The position numbers and the translations under genes are program-made. Below the pieces are notes generated by a model. The model did not search any database. It was given only the letters and a program-made list of their open reading frames with translations, and was not told the DNA's origin. Shown here piece after piece: positions 1-9,198 of a DNA stretch of 64,000 nucleotides (its first letter is position 1; each line of letters begins with the position of its first letter). The DNA is from Tubulanus polymorphus (taxonomy: Eukaryota > Nemertea > Palaeonemertea > Tubulaniformes > Tubulanidae): the NCBI RefSeq assembly GCF_964204645.1, contig NW_027437431.1, positions 177,463 through 241,462 on the forward strand, read 5' to 3'.

Positions 1-113
1 TATGTTCTTTAGACAGACCCATAAAAGATATTTATACTACACAAAAAGGTTTCGGCGTGGCCGAACCCGCGACCTTCCGCGTGTGAAGCGGACGTGATAA
101 CTGTAACCGGCTG
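1..113 (-). pseudogene. Left-side continuation of the interrupted retroelement
   Basis: This flank lies outside the palindromic element. On the minus strand it should follow the protease gene at 4752-5635, because the 6-base duplication links the two sides. The protease frame stays open here for 27 codons and stops at 32-34. I recognise no domain in this short stretch, so its role is inferred only from position. Confidence 0.4.
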
Positions 114-119
114 GTTGTT
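114..119. repeat. Left target-site duplication GTTGTT
   Basis: GTTGTT directly precedes the first base of the inverted repeat and is repeated exactly after its last base at 4752-4757. A 6-base duplication is typical of Polinton/Maverick integration. Confidence 0.8.
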
Positions 120-336
120 AGTAATAGGGGTAATGGGCTTTCAGATCAAAGGTCGAAGGGTCGAGCTCGTAAAAAATGAAAAACATAAAAATAATATCAA
201 TTTCTACTTGAATTACTCGCGAAACTCATAAAAATGAAAAATAAATTCTCACACGCTCGAATTTATTTTTCATTTTTACTCGCTAGAAAAAAGTGTGAGT
301 GAAATAATTCATAAATCATTGAATATTTATATTTAT

Positions 337-996
337 ATGCGTTGGATTCATTTTAATAAAAGTTTTGTTATTGAAATGAAGACAGAAGAAGAAGAACCCA
401 ACTTTAAAATCGAAATCAATGAAACCAATAAATCATTTTCACAGTTTTACATTAAAAATTATATTTCAGCAACAAATTTAGTGTCCGCAAGACATTATAA
501 AATCGATAACATAACTATGATTAATCAAATATTATCAAATGAAACATATTTACTCACTGAACTAGTAGATACTTTTGATAATGGTGTTAAAAATCCTAAA
601 GTATTCAATACAGTTTTAAATTTTAAAGGAACTTTAGATGAAAACATAATTAATATTCTTAAAACTCCTTTCAATGAAAGAAATGATGATATAATACTTT
701 CAAAAGATTACAATGATTTGATTAACTTAAGAATTGAAAAAAGACAATTATATTATTTCAATTTTGATAATAAACAAATTATCTATAATGAAAATTCATC
801 AAATATTGGCATTCAATGTGAATCAGATAATGAAAAATCATTTAAAGATATTGCAGTTTAATGTAATTTAGATGATGAATTTAGAAAATTCAATCCTAAT
901 GAAAAAGTGCATTGTTATTGCGGAGGTAAATATTTAAAATCACATAAATCAAAGCATTATGAAACAATTAAACATAAAAACTGGCGTAAAGAGTAA
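337..996 (+). pseudogene. Left-arm copy of a 219-residue protein, broken by a nonsense codon
   Basis: The first ATG in the frame is at 337. The frame matches the intact minus-strand copy at 3875-4534, but here a CAA codon has become TAA at 859-861, so translation would stop after 174 residues. The lost part contains the C-terminal Cys/His cluster. A few other substitutions separate the copies. The function is not recognised. Confidence 0.6.
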
Positions 997-1050
997 CAAT
1001 TCTACATTATAATTATTGAATTGAGTTAAATGATTTAAATATCTAATAGA

Positions 1051-1367
1051 CTGTTAAAATGATAAATTGTTTTACAGTTAAAATGATAAATTGTTTGACA
1101 GTTAAAATGATGAATTGTTTGACGGTTGAAATGATAAATTGTTTGGCAGTTGAAATGATAAATTGTTCGACAGTTGAAATGATAAATTGTTTGACAGTTG
1201 AAATGATAAATTGTTAGACAGTTAAAATGATAAATTGTTTGACTGTTGAAATGATAAATTGTTTGACTGTTGAAATGATAAATTGTTTGACAGTTGAAAT
1301 GATAAATTGTTTGACTGTTGAAATGTTAAATTGTTAGACTGTTGAAATGTTAAATTGTTTGGCTGTA
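1051..1367. repeat. 24-bp tandem repeat array, about 13 copies
   Basis: The units resemble CAGTTGAAATGATAAATTG followed by TTTGA, with variants such as CTGTT and CAGTTA at the start. The period is 24 bases (unit starts at 1051 and 1075). There are no spacers between units. The mirror array is at 3504-3820. Confidence 0.9.
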
Positions 1368-1485
1368 AATTTAATTGTTATTTGATTTAATCATTTAAAG
1401 GTTTAATATTTTTAAAATGATTATAAAATATCTAATTAAAAACTAGCAAATATTTTATAAACTGTTTAATTTTTCTCTTAAATAA

Positions 1486-1704
1486 ATGGATGGTTTCATC
1501 CCAACTGGGAAAAGTGATTTGAAACATTATTTAGTTGCTGGAGGTTTAATATTGGCAGCATTATATTTTTACTATGAGAATATTTCAAAAGATTTGATGA
1601 ATGAAAATAATAAATTGAGTAAAAAATTAAAGAAGTTAAATGGAAACAATCACAGAAATAAAAAGAATAAAAATGTTAATTTAGAAAATGATTTAGAGGA
1701 CTAA
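1486..1704 (+). CDS. Small single-pass membrane protein, 72 aa (left arm)
   Basis: The ORF starts with ATG at 1486. Residues about 15-30 form one hydrophobic segment rich in Leu, Ala, Gly and Ile, followed by a strongly basic, Asn/Lys-rich tail with a coiled-coil-like start (about residues 34-50), then an acidic end. This suggests a short N-terminus, one membrane helix and a charged soluble tail. It is identical to the right-arm copy at 3167-3385. Its conservation in both arms argues it is or recently was a gene rather than a chance frame. I do not recognise the family; small membrane proteins are common in Polinton-like viruses, but that link is inference. Confidence 0.5.
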   Translation: MDGFIPTGKSDLKHYLVAGGLILAALYFYYENISKDLMNENNKLSKKLKKLNGNNHRNKKNKNVNLENDLED

Positions 1705-1742
1705 AACAGCATCTTTTAATTTCATATATTTTGACTATAAAA

Positions 1743-2045
1743 ATGAGTGAAAATATATTCAACTTATTACATCTAATATATAAAAATCAACAGAATATTA
1801 AATCAATTATTATGCTTACAGGTTTATTTTCTTTTTCAATTTATAGTATAAAACAGTTGTTAGAATTCTATGATAGCTGTAAAATTAGATATACAGAATT
1901 GAAAGATAACATAAATTATATTTCAGATAGATTGAATAATATTAAATGCTGTGAAATATGCAATAAAAGATATAAAAATAAAAAGAGTTTAAAAACTCAT
2001 AAATATATTCATGAATTAGATGATAAACTGTATAATTCAAATTAA
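1743..2045 (+). CDS. Membrane segment plus C2H2 zinc finger protein, 100 aa
   Basis: The first ATG is at 1743, 38 bases after the stop of the previous small gene. Residues about 20-38 are hydrophobic and could span a membrane. The C-terminal third has one classical C2H2 finger: C-E-I-C, twelve residues, H, three residues, H. The gene runs across the inner end of the left arm (1908), so its zinc-finger half lies in the spacer and is absent from the right-arm copy. This is therefore the only full-length version here. The family is unknown to me. Confidence 0.5.
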   Translation: MSENIFNLLHLIYKNQQNIKSIIMLTGLFSFSIYSIKQLLEFYDSCKIRYTELKDNINYISDRLNNIKCCEICNKRYKNKKSLKTHKYIHELDDKLYNSN

Positions 2046-2150
2046 GCAATAGACTGTTAAATTGGTTGAACATATAAAAATAGATAATATTATAACTATT
2101 TCAATATTTAGATTAATAATTTATATTTATGATTTTTATAAAAACTAATC

Positions 2151-2258
2151 TATATATCTATGTACTAGACGTACGAGTAAGAAAGTAAGATTCTTGCCAA
2201 GAAAGTAAGAAAGTAAGATTTCTTGGATTCTTACGTACGTCTAGTACATAGATATATA
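2151..2258. repeat. Perfect 24-bp inverted repeat
   Basis: The arms 2151-2174 and 2235-2258 are exact reverse complements (core GTACTAGACGTAC) around a 60-base loop made of repeated GAAAGTAAG. This could be a small nested MITE or a hairpin; no coding content. Confidence 0.75.
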
Positions 2259-2884
2259 AATAGTTTTATCATATATATTTCTGTTTCAATATTTATTTAT
2301 CTATCTCACAGATTTATTATAAATATTTGGAAAAGTATAAATCATATTAAATTATATATTTACATTTATCATAATTAACAGAGTAATACAATGAACCCGC
2401 TAGATTGTTAAACTGTTTAAGTATTGAATTGTGTAGATTGTATATTCATAAACTAAATGATAAATCACGAATAAGACTGTTAAATTAGCTGAAAATATAA
2501 AATATTGGTATGAAATATTAGTTAATTGAAAAAGGGGGTTGAGGTATCAATGTATTAAATACGTATTAAATACGTATCAAATACGTATTAATGGTATTAA
2601 ATACGTATTAATGGTATTAAATACATATTAGGCTTTATTTCTGAAAATGAAGTAACAGAAGCAATTTATGTTTTAATTCATTCAAGTATGATATTTTAAA
2701 TTCTTTACATTTGACTAGGATAATACAAGAGTGATATTAGTTAGTTGGCTTATTCAATAAGAGAAACAATGAAATAATACTAGAGTGATACTAACAGTTA
2801 AAGTTATTGATATTCTTGTTAAATCTATTTGAATTCTAGTCAATTCTTGTTAACCAATAGCGCGAATAGAAATCAAATAGATTT

Positions 2885-2948
2885 GAATAAAAAAACAATA
2901 ATTTAAATAAGTTAGTATTAGATAAAGTAACTTATTGTTTTTTTATTC
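2885..2948. repeat. 17-bp inverted repeat beside the right arm
   Basis: GAATAAAAAAACAATAA at 2885-2901 pairs exactly with 2932-2948, leaving a 30-base AT-rich loop. Confidence 0.7.
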
Positions 2949-2951
2949 AGA

Positions 2952-3128
2952 TCATATCTTCATATCTTTCAATTCTGTATATCTAATTTTACAGCTATCA
3001 TAGAATTCTAACAACTGTTTTATACTATAAATTGAAAAAGAAAATAAACCTGTAAGCATAATAATTGATTTAATATTCTGTTGATTTTTATATATTAGAT
3101 GTAATAAGTTGAATATATTTTCACTCAT
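2952..3128 (-). pseudogene. Truncated right-arm copy of the membrane/zinc-finger protein
   Basis: From the ATG at 3128 this matches the left copy up to the arm boundary at 2963, then runs three codons into the spacer and stops. The C2H2 finger is missing, so this copy would give only the N-terminal and membrane part. Confidence 0.6.
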
Positions 3129-3166
3129 TTTTATAGTCAAAATATATGAAATTAAAAGATGCTGTT

Positions 3167-3385
3167 TTAATCCTCTAAATCATTTTCTAAATTAACATTT
3201 TTATTCTTTTTATTTCTGTGATTGTTTCCATTTAACTTCTTTAATTTTTTACTCAATTTATTATTTTCATTCATCAAATCTTTTGAAATATTCTCATAGT
3301 AAAAATATAATGCTGCCAATATTAAACCTCCAGCAACTAAATAATGTTTCAAATCACTTTTCCCAGTTGGGATGAAACCATCCAT
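3167..3385 (-). CDS. Small single-pass membrane protein, 72 aa (right arm)
   Basis: The same 72-residue product as 1486-1704, read from the ATG at 3385. No residue differs from the left copy. Confidence 0.5.
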   Translation of the reverse strand: MDGFIPTGKSDLKHYLVAGGLILAALYFYYENISKDLMNENNKLSKKLKKLNGNNHRNKKNKNVNLENDLED

Positions 3386-3503
3386 TTATTTAAGAGAAAA
3401 ATTAAACAGTTTATAAAATATTTGCTAGTTTTTAATTAGATATTTTATAATCATTTTAAAAATATTAAACCTTTAAATGATTAAATCAAATAACAATTAA
3501 ATT

Positions 3504-3820
3504 TACAGCCAAACAATTTAACATTTCAACAGTCTAACAATTTAACATTTCAACAGTCAAACAATTTATCATTTCAACTGTCAAACAATTTATCATTTCA
3601 ACAGTCAAACAATTTATCATTTCAACAGTCAAACAATTTATCATTTTAACTGTCTAACAATTTATCATTTCAACTGTCAAACAATTTATCATTTCAACTG
3701 TCGAACAATTTATCATTTCAACTGCCAAACAATTTATCATTTCAACCGTCAAACAATTCATCATTTTAACTGTCAAACAATTTATCATTTTAACTGTAAA
3801 ACAATTTATCATTTTAACAG
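3504..3820. repeat. 24-bp tandem repeat array, right-arm copy
   Basis: Mirror of 1051-1367, with the same order of variant units where I compared them. This implies the arms arose by recent copying rather than independent repeat expansion. Confidence 0.85.
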
Positions 3821-3874
3821 TCTATTAGATATTTAAATCATTTAACTCAATTCAATAATTATAATGTAGAATTG

Positions 3875-4534
3875 TTACTCTTTACGCCAGTTTTTATGTT
3901 TAATTGTTTCATAATGCTTTGATTTATGTGATTTTAAATATTTACCTCCGCAATAACAATGCACTTTTTCATTAGGATTGAATTTTCTAAATTCATCATC
4001 TAAATTACATTGAACTGCAATATCTTTAAATGATTTTTCATTATCTAATTCACATTGAATGCCAATATTTGATGAATTTTCATTATAGATAATTTGTTTA
4101 TTATCAAAATTGAAATAATATAATTGTCTTTTTTCAATTCTTAAGTTAATCAAATCATTGTAATCTTTTGAAAGTATTATATCATCATTTCTTTCATTGA
4201 AAGGAGTTTTAAGAATATTAATTATGTTTTCATCTAAAGTTCCTTTAAAATTTAAAACTGTATTGAATACTTTAGGATTTTTAACACCATTATCAAAAGT
4301 ATCTACTAGTTCAGTGAGTAAATATGTTTCATTTGATAATATTTGATTAATCATAGTTATGTTATCGATTTTATAATGTCTTGCGGACACTAAATTTGTT
4401 GCTGAAATATAATTTTTAATGTAAAACTGTGAAAATGATTTATTGGTTTCATTGATTTCGATTTTAAAGTTGGGTTCTTCTTCTTCTGTCTTCATTTCAA
4501 TAACAAAACTTTTATCAAAATGAATCCAACGCAT
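3875..4534 (-). CDS. Intact right-arm copy of the 219-residue protein
   Basis: The first ATG is at 4534 and the stop at 3875-3877. The protein is rich in Asn, Ile, Lys and Asp with no clear membrane segment. The C-terminus carries a Cys/His cluster: C193-x-C195, eleven residues, H207, five residues, H213, within a C-Y-C-G-G-K-Y context. Similar short CxCG...H...H tails occur in proteins of large DNA viruses and Polinton-like elements (from memory, not searched). It is the outermost gene of the arm and reads inward from the element end. The left copy at 337-996 has a premature stop. The function is unknown. Confidence 0.5.
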   Translation of the reverse strand: MRWIHFDKSFVIEMKTEEEEPNFKIEINETNKSFSQFYIKNYISATNLVSARHYKIDNITMINQILSNETYLLTELVDTFDNGVKNPKVFNTVLNFKGTLDENIINILKTPFNERNDDIILSKDYNDLINLRIEKRQLYYFNFDNKQIIYNENSSNIGIQCELDNEKSFKDIAVQCNLDDEFRKFNPNEKVHCYCGGKYLKSHKSKHYETIKHKNWRKE

Positions 4535-4751
4535 ATAAATATAAATATTCAATGATTTATGAATTATTTCACTCACACTTTTTTCTAGCGAGTAAAAATG
4601 AAAAATAAATTCGAGCGTGTGAGAATTTATTTTTAATTTTTATGAGTTTCGCGAGTAATTCAAGTAGAAATTGTTATTATTTTTATGTTTTTCATTTTTT
4701 ACGAGCTCGACCCTTCGACCTTTGATCTGAAAGCCCATTACCCCTATTACT

Positions 4752-4757
4752 GTTGTT
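4752..4757. repeat. Right target-site duplication GTTGTT
   Basis: Exact repeat of 114-119, directly abutting the last base of the right arm. Confidence 0.8.
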
Positions 4758-5635
4758 GTATCGGCAGGCTGGCTGAAAATGTTTGCACTAGTATTGTCAT
4801 CTGCGAAATCGAAACAATCATCGTCAGTTACATTGTATGCAAATCCAAGCACATAATCTTTTGAAATTTGAATTGGTTCATTAGTAGGATTCACAATAGT
4901 AGCGAAAATTTTACCGTCCGTGATTTTGCATAATGTTTTACCTCCACCTAAACATTTATTCAATAACTTGTGGTTGTATGGTTCAAAAACAACCAATGAA
5001 CCTTCCGCCAACGTATCGACACTTATTTGAACTATTTGTTTAGTATTTGGTGAAATAACTATCATGTTAACCGTTTTAGCTTTATTTCTGTACAGCTCTT
5101 GTTTATTCCTAAGAATCTTTAATGGAATCGAAACATCTTTAAATTCAATTGTGCCTGATGCAAAGTCAATGTTTACATTGTTTTCCTTCAAAAAATCCAG
5201 TCCTAGAATGACATCTGTATGTAGCCTATCGAATACATAAAAATTATGCGTTAATACATGAGATTGAATGCAAATGGGTACATCAATTCTACCAATTACT
5301 GAATGTGCTTCCCCACAAACTCCTCTAATAATGTTTATATCCGAATGACTATATATGGGATTTTTGATACACCTTTCGACCGTTGATCTAGCAATACATG
5401 AAATTGATGCACCTGTATCGACTAATGCTCGTTGGGAGTGTTTATTAATATCAACGTTTATAATATTCCGATTCAACCCTGAAACTAAGCTTATATCAAT
5501 CGCATTGATATCAGGTACCCATAATCGAGATGCTTCTTTGCGACAAACATCCTTACTACAATCACAGGCACTTGAATATGGGCTTTGATAATGGATGAAT
5601 ATTTGATAATTTACCAGCGATACGTCAATCCTACT
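4752..5635 (-). pseudogene. Retropepsin-like aspartic protease of an LTR-type retroelement
   Basis: The frame is open from 5635 down to the palindromic element with no convincing ATG, so this is an internal part of a gag-pol-like polyprotein. The active-site motif A-L-V-D-T-G-A-S-I-S is followed about 65 residues later by V-I-L-G-L-D-F-L, the paired hallmark of retroviral-type proteases, which act as homodimers to cut the polyprotein. A second region of about 130 residues follows the protease, as in Ty3/Gypsy-like pol before the reverse transcriptase. The reading frame is cut by the palindromic element at 4751 and ends in a stop on the other side. No reverse transcriptase is visible here. Confidence 0.75.
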
Positions 5636-5759
5636 TTAATAGATCCGCCATGTTTTAAAATAAATTTACCCATGATGCAACGCGCGCCGGTCGTTTAGCT
5701 ATACTATACAGAAAGGCTGGAAACGATCCTATCTCCGTAATGCTTAAATCTACCCGCAG

Positions 5760-5980
5760 TTATCGGGACAGCCGAACACTGCCGATGATTGCCGAAGTAC
5801 GTCCTTAGTGTCAATTTTAATCCTGAAATATAGGAGCGCCCATAATTTCAATTGTAGATGATTTTTTGGAAACATTGACACTGTTTTAGCTCCATTAAAG
5901 ATTTTAAATGGCAACAAAATTGATTTTTGAAAATTCGCGATGCCTCTTCGGGATTGCTGTGACGTCATCTGTCCCGATAA
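5760..5980. mobile_element. MITE candidate with 12-bp terminal inverted repeats
   Basis: TTATCGGGACAG at 5760-5771 pairs exactly with 5969-5980. The 221-base interior has no coding content I trust. I see no clear target duplication, so the call rests on the inverted ends alone. Confidence 0.45.
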
Positions 5981-6583
5981 TCCCGTGAATAAGGAAATAT
6001 ACCTATCAATATATATATACATATATATATCTATTTTCTTTGCATCATTGATCAATAAGCTATATACCTGTATATTAACTCATTGTTAAATTTGACAAAA
6101 TAAAAATAAAAAATCAATTCTCAGAAAACGAGCACAATTCGACCAGATTCGTGACTTGAATAGATTCATATGAAAGTTTGAAATCTCACTGAATCTCATT
6201 GAATGGTGCTAAATCGGAAAACTGGAATCGAATGAAGCTAAGGGAGCCACCGAAAACCGAACAAAACCAGAATGTCCACACAACTAAAACTAAAAAGTAC
6301 ATTGAACTAGCAACTGATAATATTCTCATTATATATCATGGGAGGAAGCTAAGTTATGTAATATCTCGGATGTATGTAATTCGCTTCTGTGGTCAGTGGA
6401 CAGCAGCTACGAAACATCAGGTATGGTACTAGCTGTCAAGAACATGGCCATGATCTGTTGTCAACGGCTACAGGAAACGTGCGACTCGATACTGTACACA
6501 GTTTGTAGCATGATCTTGCGTAGACTGGCTCAAAATAGGCCTTTAGGTTGGTTTCCCCTTGGTAAAACTGAGCGAGATTATAT
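5981..6583. other. Non-coding, nothing recognised
   Basis: AT-rich sequence with a short AT dinucleotide-like tract (about 6009-6030) and no supported gene. Confidence 0.6.
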
Positions 6584-6954
6584 CAGGCCCGTAACCAGGG
6601 AGGGGGGAGGAGGCAGGGCACCTCCACACAAAATCTAGAAATCCACTATTTTTTGTCAAAGAAAATTTCTCAAGACTTGATTTCACGTCTCTCTTCTCTC
6701 GCTTGCCCACATTCATATAACTATGATATGGATATAGCCCGTTATAAAAAATAGCCAGTCTCCATAAACGAAGGATGAGACTCCAGTATATGTTATTGGA
6801 GTAAGACCTACTTAATACAAACTTATTCTGAATATGTTTCGAGGATCAATTACATTTTTTTCAATGCGCTCGCATTGGCCACGGACGCAATCAAATAAGT
6901 TCCACCCTCTTTAAATTTAAACCCACCCAAAAGAGAGGCTGCGTACGGGCCTGT
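6584..6954. mobile_element. MITE with CAGGCCCGTA ends
   Basis: CAGGCCCGTAACCAG at the left end pairs with CTGCGTACGGGCCTG at the right end, with two mismatches. TATAT flanks both sides and may be the target duplication. The interior is non-coding. The CAGG start resembles hAT-type MITEs, but the superfamily is not certain. Confidence 0.6.
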
Positions 6955-7299
6955 ATATCTCTTGTTATCTTATTCCATGACAGTGAATGAATGTTTAGAC
7001 CATCTAATCTTTATAGCGTGTTAAATTTCGATGAAAGTATATTATTAATTATGGCTATATTTTGAGAGAAACATACAACAGTATTGAAAAAGTATTCAAC
7101 CCCAGTGCAATTTCTCAAAATCAAACTTGTTTTCTAGGACTTAGATAAACCACTAGTTTTAAATTTTGACCTGAAGGTGAATACATTAGATTTTTTTGTA
7201 CATTTCAATTCTCCATTAAGTAAACCACCAATCAAGAGTCAAAATTTGTGTAAATGAGGTTTCATTTTGAGCTCCAGATTGCCGCTCGCCGCTACGCCG
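6955..7299. other. Non-coding, nothing recognised
   Basis: AT-rich, ending in a short GCCGCTCGCCGCTAC repeat near 7273-7310. No gene supported. Confidence 0.55.
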
Positions 7300-7306
7300 C
7301 TCGCCG

Positions 7307-7946
7307 CTACCGCGTCCCCATTGATTGAAGAGGTTTGTCGAGGCTTTCTTGCGGTATACCATCGTTTAGTATATAATTAACTGAGGGCCTAGGACGCCGG
7401 CTAGGGATAGGACGCCTACTGCGCCAAGTCAGCTGTAGTTTCCCATCTATGGCTTCTTGATCAATAACGCGTTCCTCCAGTAATTTGAACAGGGCATTTT
7501 CTACATTAGTGTTCGTACCTGATGACTTCAACGACTTAACCGATTTTTCGACATCGCTTATCTTTATGGTAAACTCATTTCGTAACTGGCCTACGACAGA
7601 ATCAATTCTAAAATCGATAGTTTTTTCAATCTCGGATCTGGAGTGTTGGATCTCCTCTCTCAGTAGGTTGAACTTCCTATCGATTTTCTTTTCGATGGTT
7701 TTTTCATCCCCCTGATCTCATATAGCACATCGTTCAATGTAAGCGCATCCTCGTCGTCGCTGTAGTCCGATGCTTATTCATTTTCCGAGGAAATTGGTTC
7801 ATCTGGAGCGTTCTGGACGGTAACGACTTTTTAGCGGGAGGGGTGTTATTTGCCCCAAATGAGCCACGTTTTGAACTTTTGGTCGACTGAGTTTGCGGAG
7901 TATTATGGTTTTTACCTTTGTCCTTTTTCCCGTTTGCAGGCATCAC
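7307..7946 (-). pseudogene. Decayed ORF1-like coiled-coil protein of a LINE
   Basis: A minus-strand ATG near 7944 begins a Lys/Ser/Thr/Pro-rich basic N-terminus. After at least two frame changes the reading becomes acidic and then shows a heptad-like run of Glu, Lys, Ile and Leu, ending in an open frame at 7307-7531. A basic disordered start followed by a coiled coil fits ORF1 proteins of non-LTR retrotransposons. No zinc knuckle or endonuclease is seen, and no reverse transcriptase follows. The family is uncertain. Confidence 0.4.
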
Positions 7947-8324
7947 GAAATAAACGGTAATACTGCTTGTGAAGAGATTTCTAGTGCATTCACTACTTAG
8001 TTTCGAGCGGGTTTATAGCTTCATTCATGCGTGACGGAATTTCGCCTATGTCGCGTCTATTGGTAATGATCGGGTCTGCAATGGCGAGAATTACTAAGTC
8101 CAATAGCGAATAAAATCACGAAGTTTTCTAATGTATTTTACAAGTCACCATATTGCGCAAAACTCACAAAATTCATGCATACACATCTCCCGAGATTTAC
8201 GTACTTTCTCTTGTCCAATCCTTGTGAGTGTCAGATGTCATATCAAAGGAATTTTGCAAATATTTTCGGACGACATACACACTTTGCGTCTACATACACG
8301 CCGCCATTTTGCCCAGGATTTTGC

Positions 8325-8445
8325 TCAGGATTGTAGATATAGATATTGTCTACGAGTAGAATCGGTCGACAATTAGGATTGTAGACATAGTCGACGAGTA
8401 AAATCGGTCGACAATCAGGATTGTAGACATTGTTGACGAGTAAAT
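8325..8445 (+). repeat. Short tandem repeat, about 2.5 units of 42-49 bp
   Basis: Units start AGGATTGTAGA, contain GACGAGTA and end CGGTCGACAAT. They lie upstream of the DIRS gag start and may be part of that element's 5' terminal region. Confidence 0.6.
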
Positions 8446-8679
8446 GGGGCTAATTCTCCAGCATTACGTCATAATGCTCGGGATTCCATGAGAAGAGATC
8501 ACTTCCGGAGTCACTGAGGTCCAACTTCCTTGTGGGTGACGGACCTATTTTGAGAGTGCTCTCATCAAAATTATTTTGGTTCGTTATCGGTGGTCATCTA
8601 CTGTTGTAAGGTGAAAAATATTATATATTTATATTTGTTTACTTTTTCTTTACCTACTGTTGTAAGGTATGTTTATGCC

Positions 8680-9063
8680 ATGGCGGCTCATAATAAATTA
8701 GATTTACTTGACATTGGGTCAGAAATTACGGTCGCCAATGAGGACGAGTCAGCTTGTTCTGCTGGTCTTGTGGCTGACGAAATGTCGGTTCAACAGGCTA
8801 TTGATAAAGGACGGAGTCAGTCTTTTCTCCTTCTGTCTGACTATTATGGGTCTTCAAATAAGAACACTCAGGCTGTAAGTGTTGATAAAAAAGATAAGGA
8901 CAAAGCCGCTAAACTGAAAGTTATTCCTAAAATTGCTCGTCGAGTTGTTAGGTCAAAAAGCTCAGGTTCAGCTCAACCAGAGACTTTATCTGAAAGTCAT
9001 GTCGATCCTGTTATAACAGAGTTTTTAGAGATGAAAAAGAGACCTGAGGCTTTAGAGTCTTAA
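8680..9063 (+). pseudogene. DIRS gag-like protein, N-terminal part
   Basis: The ATG at 8680 sits in a strong context (GCC ATG G). The 127-residue product is acidic at first, then has a Lys/Arg-rich middle and ends in E-F-L-E-M-K-K-R-P-E-A-L-E-S before a stop at 9061-9063. I read it as the start of the DIRS gag, whose later part appears after the LINE at about 13776-14450. The stop then belongs to the insertion boundary rather than being a mutation in one long gene. The alternative, that it is the N-terminus of the LINE ORF1, is possible because the frame is shared. A duplicated CTACTGTTGTAAGGT upstream (8597 and 8656) may be a leader repeat. Confidence 0.5.
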
Positions 9064-9198
9064 TATTTGCAAAATGATTATGATCGGTTACAGGATCATT
9101 GTATACGAGTATATCAATATGGCGGCTTAGAGTCAGACGCACAAATTTCGTGCTCGTTATATTTTCTCAATAATCGTTGTCCAAGTGATCGTAAGACA

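Larger units (their letters stand above)
120..1908 (+). repeat. Left arm of the long terminal inverted repeat
   Basis: Position n pairs with position 4871 minus n. Pairing is continuous from the terminal A at 120 to 1908 and fails at 1909. Differences from the right arm include a C-to-T change that makes a stop at 859-861. Confidence 0.9.
1909..2962. other. Spacer of the palindromic element
   Basis: Apart from the end of the zinc-finger gene (to 2045) this is AT-rich and non-coding. It contains a perfect 24-base stem (2151-2258), short repeats built on ATTAAATACGT (about 2551-2631) and a 17-base inverted repeat close to the right arm (2885-2948). Confidence 0.7.
120..4751. mobile_element. 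Palindromic Polinton-like non-autonomous element, 4,632 bp
   Basis: Two 1,789-base arms (120-1908 and 2963-4751) are reverse complements with only scattered differences, around a 1,054-base spacer. The ends read AGTAATAGGGG...CCCCTATTACT and are flanked by a perfect 6-base direct repeat. AG/CT ends, long terminal inverted repeats and 6-base duplications are known for Polintons/Mavericks. I see no polymerase, integrase, ATPase or capsid gene, so this would be a deletion or foldback derivative mobilised in trans. Each arm carries the same set of small AT-rich genes. Assignment to Polintons rests on the ends and duplication only. It sits inside the retroelement protease gene. Confidence 0.65.
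2963..4751 (-). repeat. Right arm of the long terminal inverted repeat
   Basis: Reverse complement of 120-1908. The final bases CCCCTATTACT are followed directly by the second GTTGTT. Confidence 0.9.

Noticed and set aside
1051-1367. Possible CRISPR array
   Set aside because: The 24-base units are directly adjacent without unique spacers, and the context is eukaryotic.
5750-6055. 101-codon minus-strand frame
   Set aside because: It spans a MITE candidate and an AT repeat and shows no domain.
9061-9063. Nonsense mutation splitting one long LINE ORF1
   Set aside because: The upstream part fits a DIRS gag start better, and gag text resumes after the LINE, so the stop is more likely an insertion-boundary effect.
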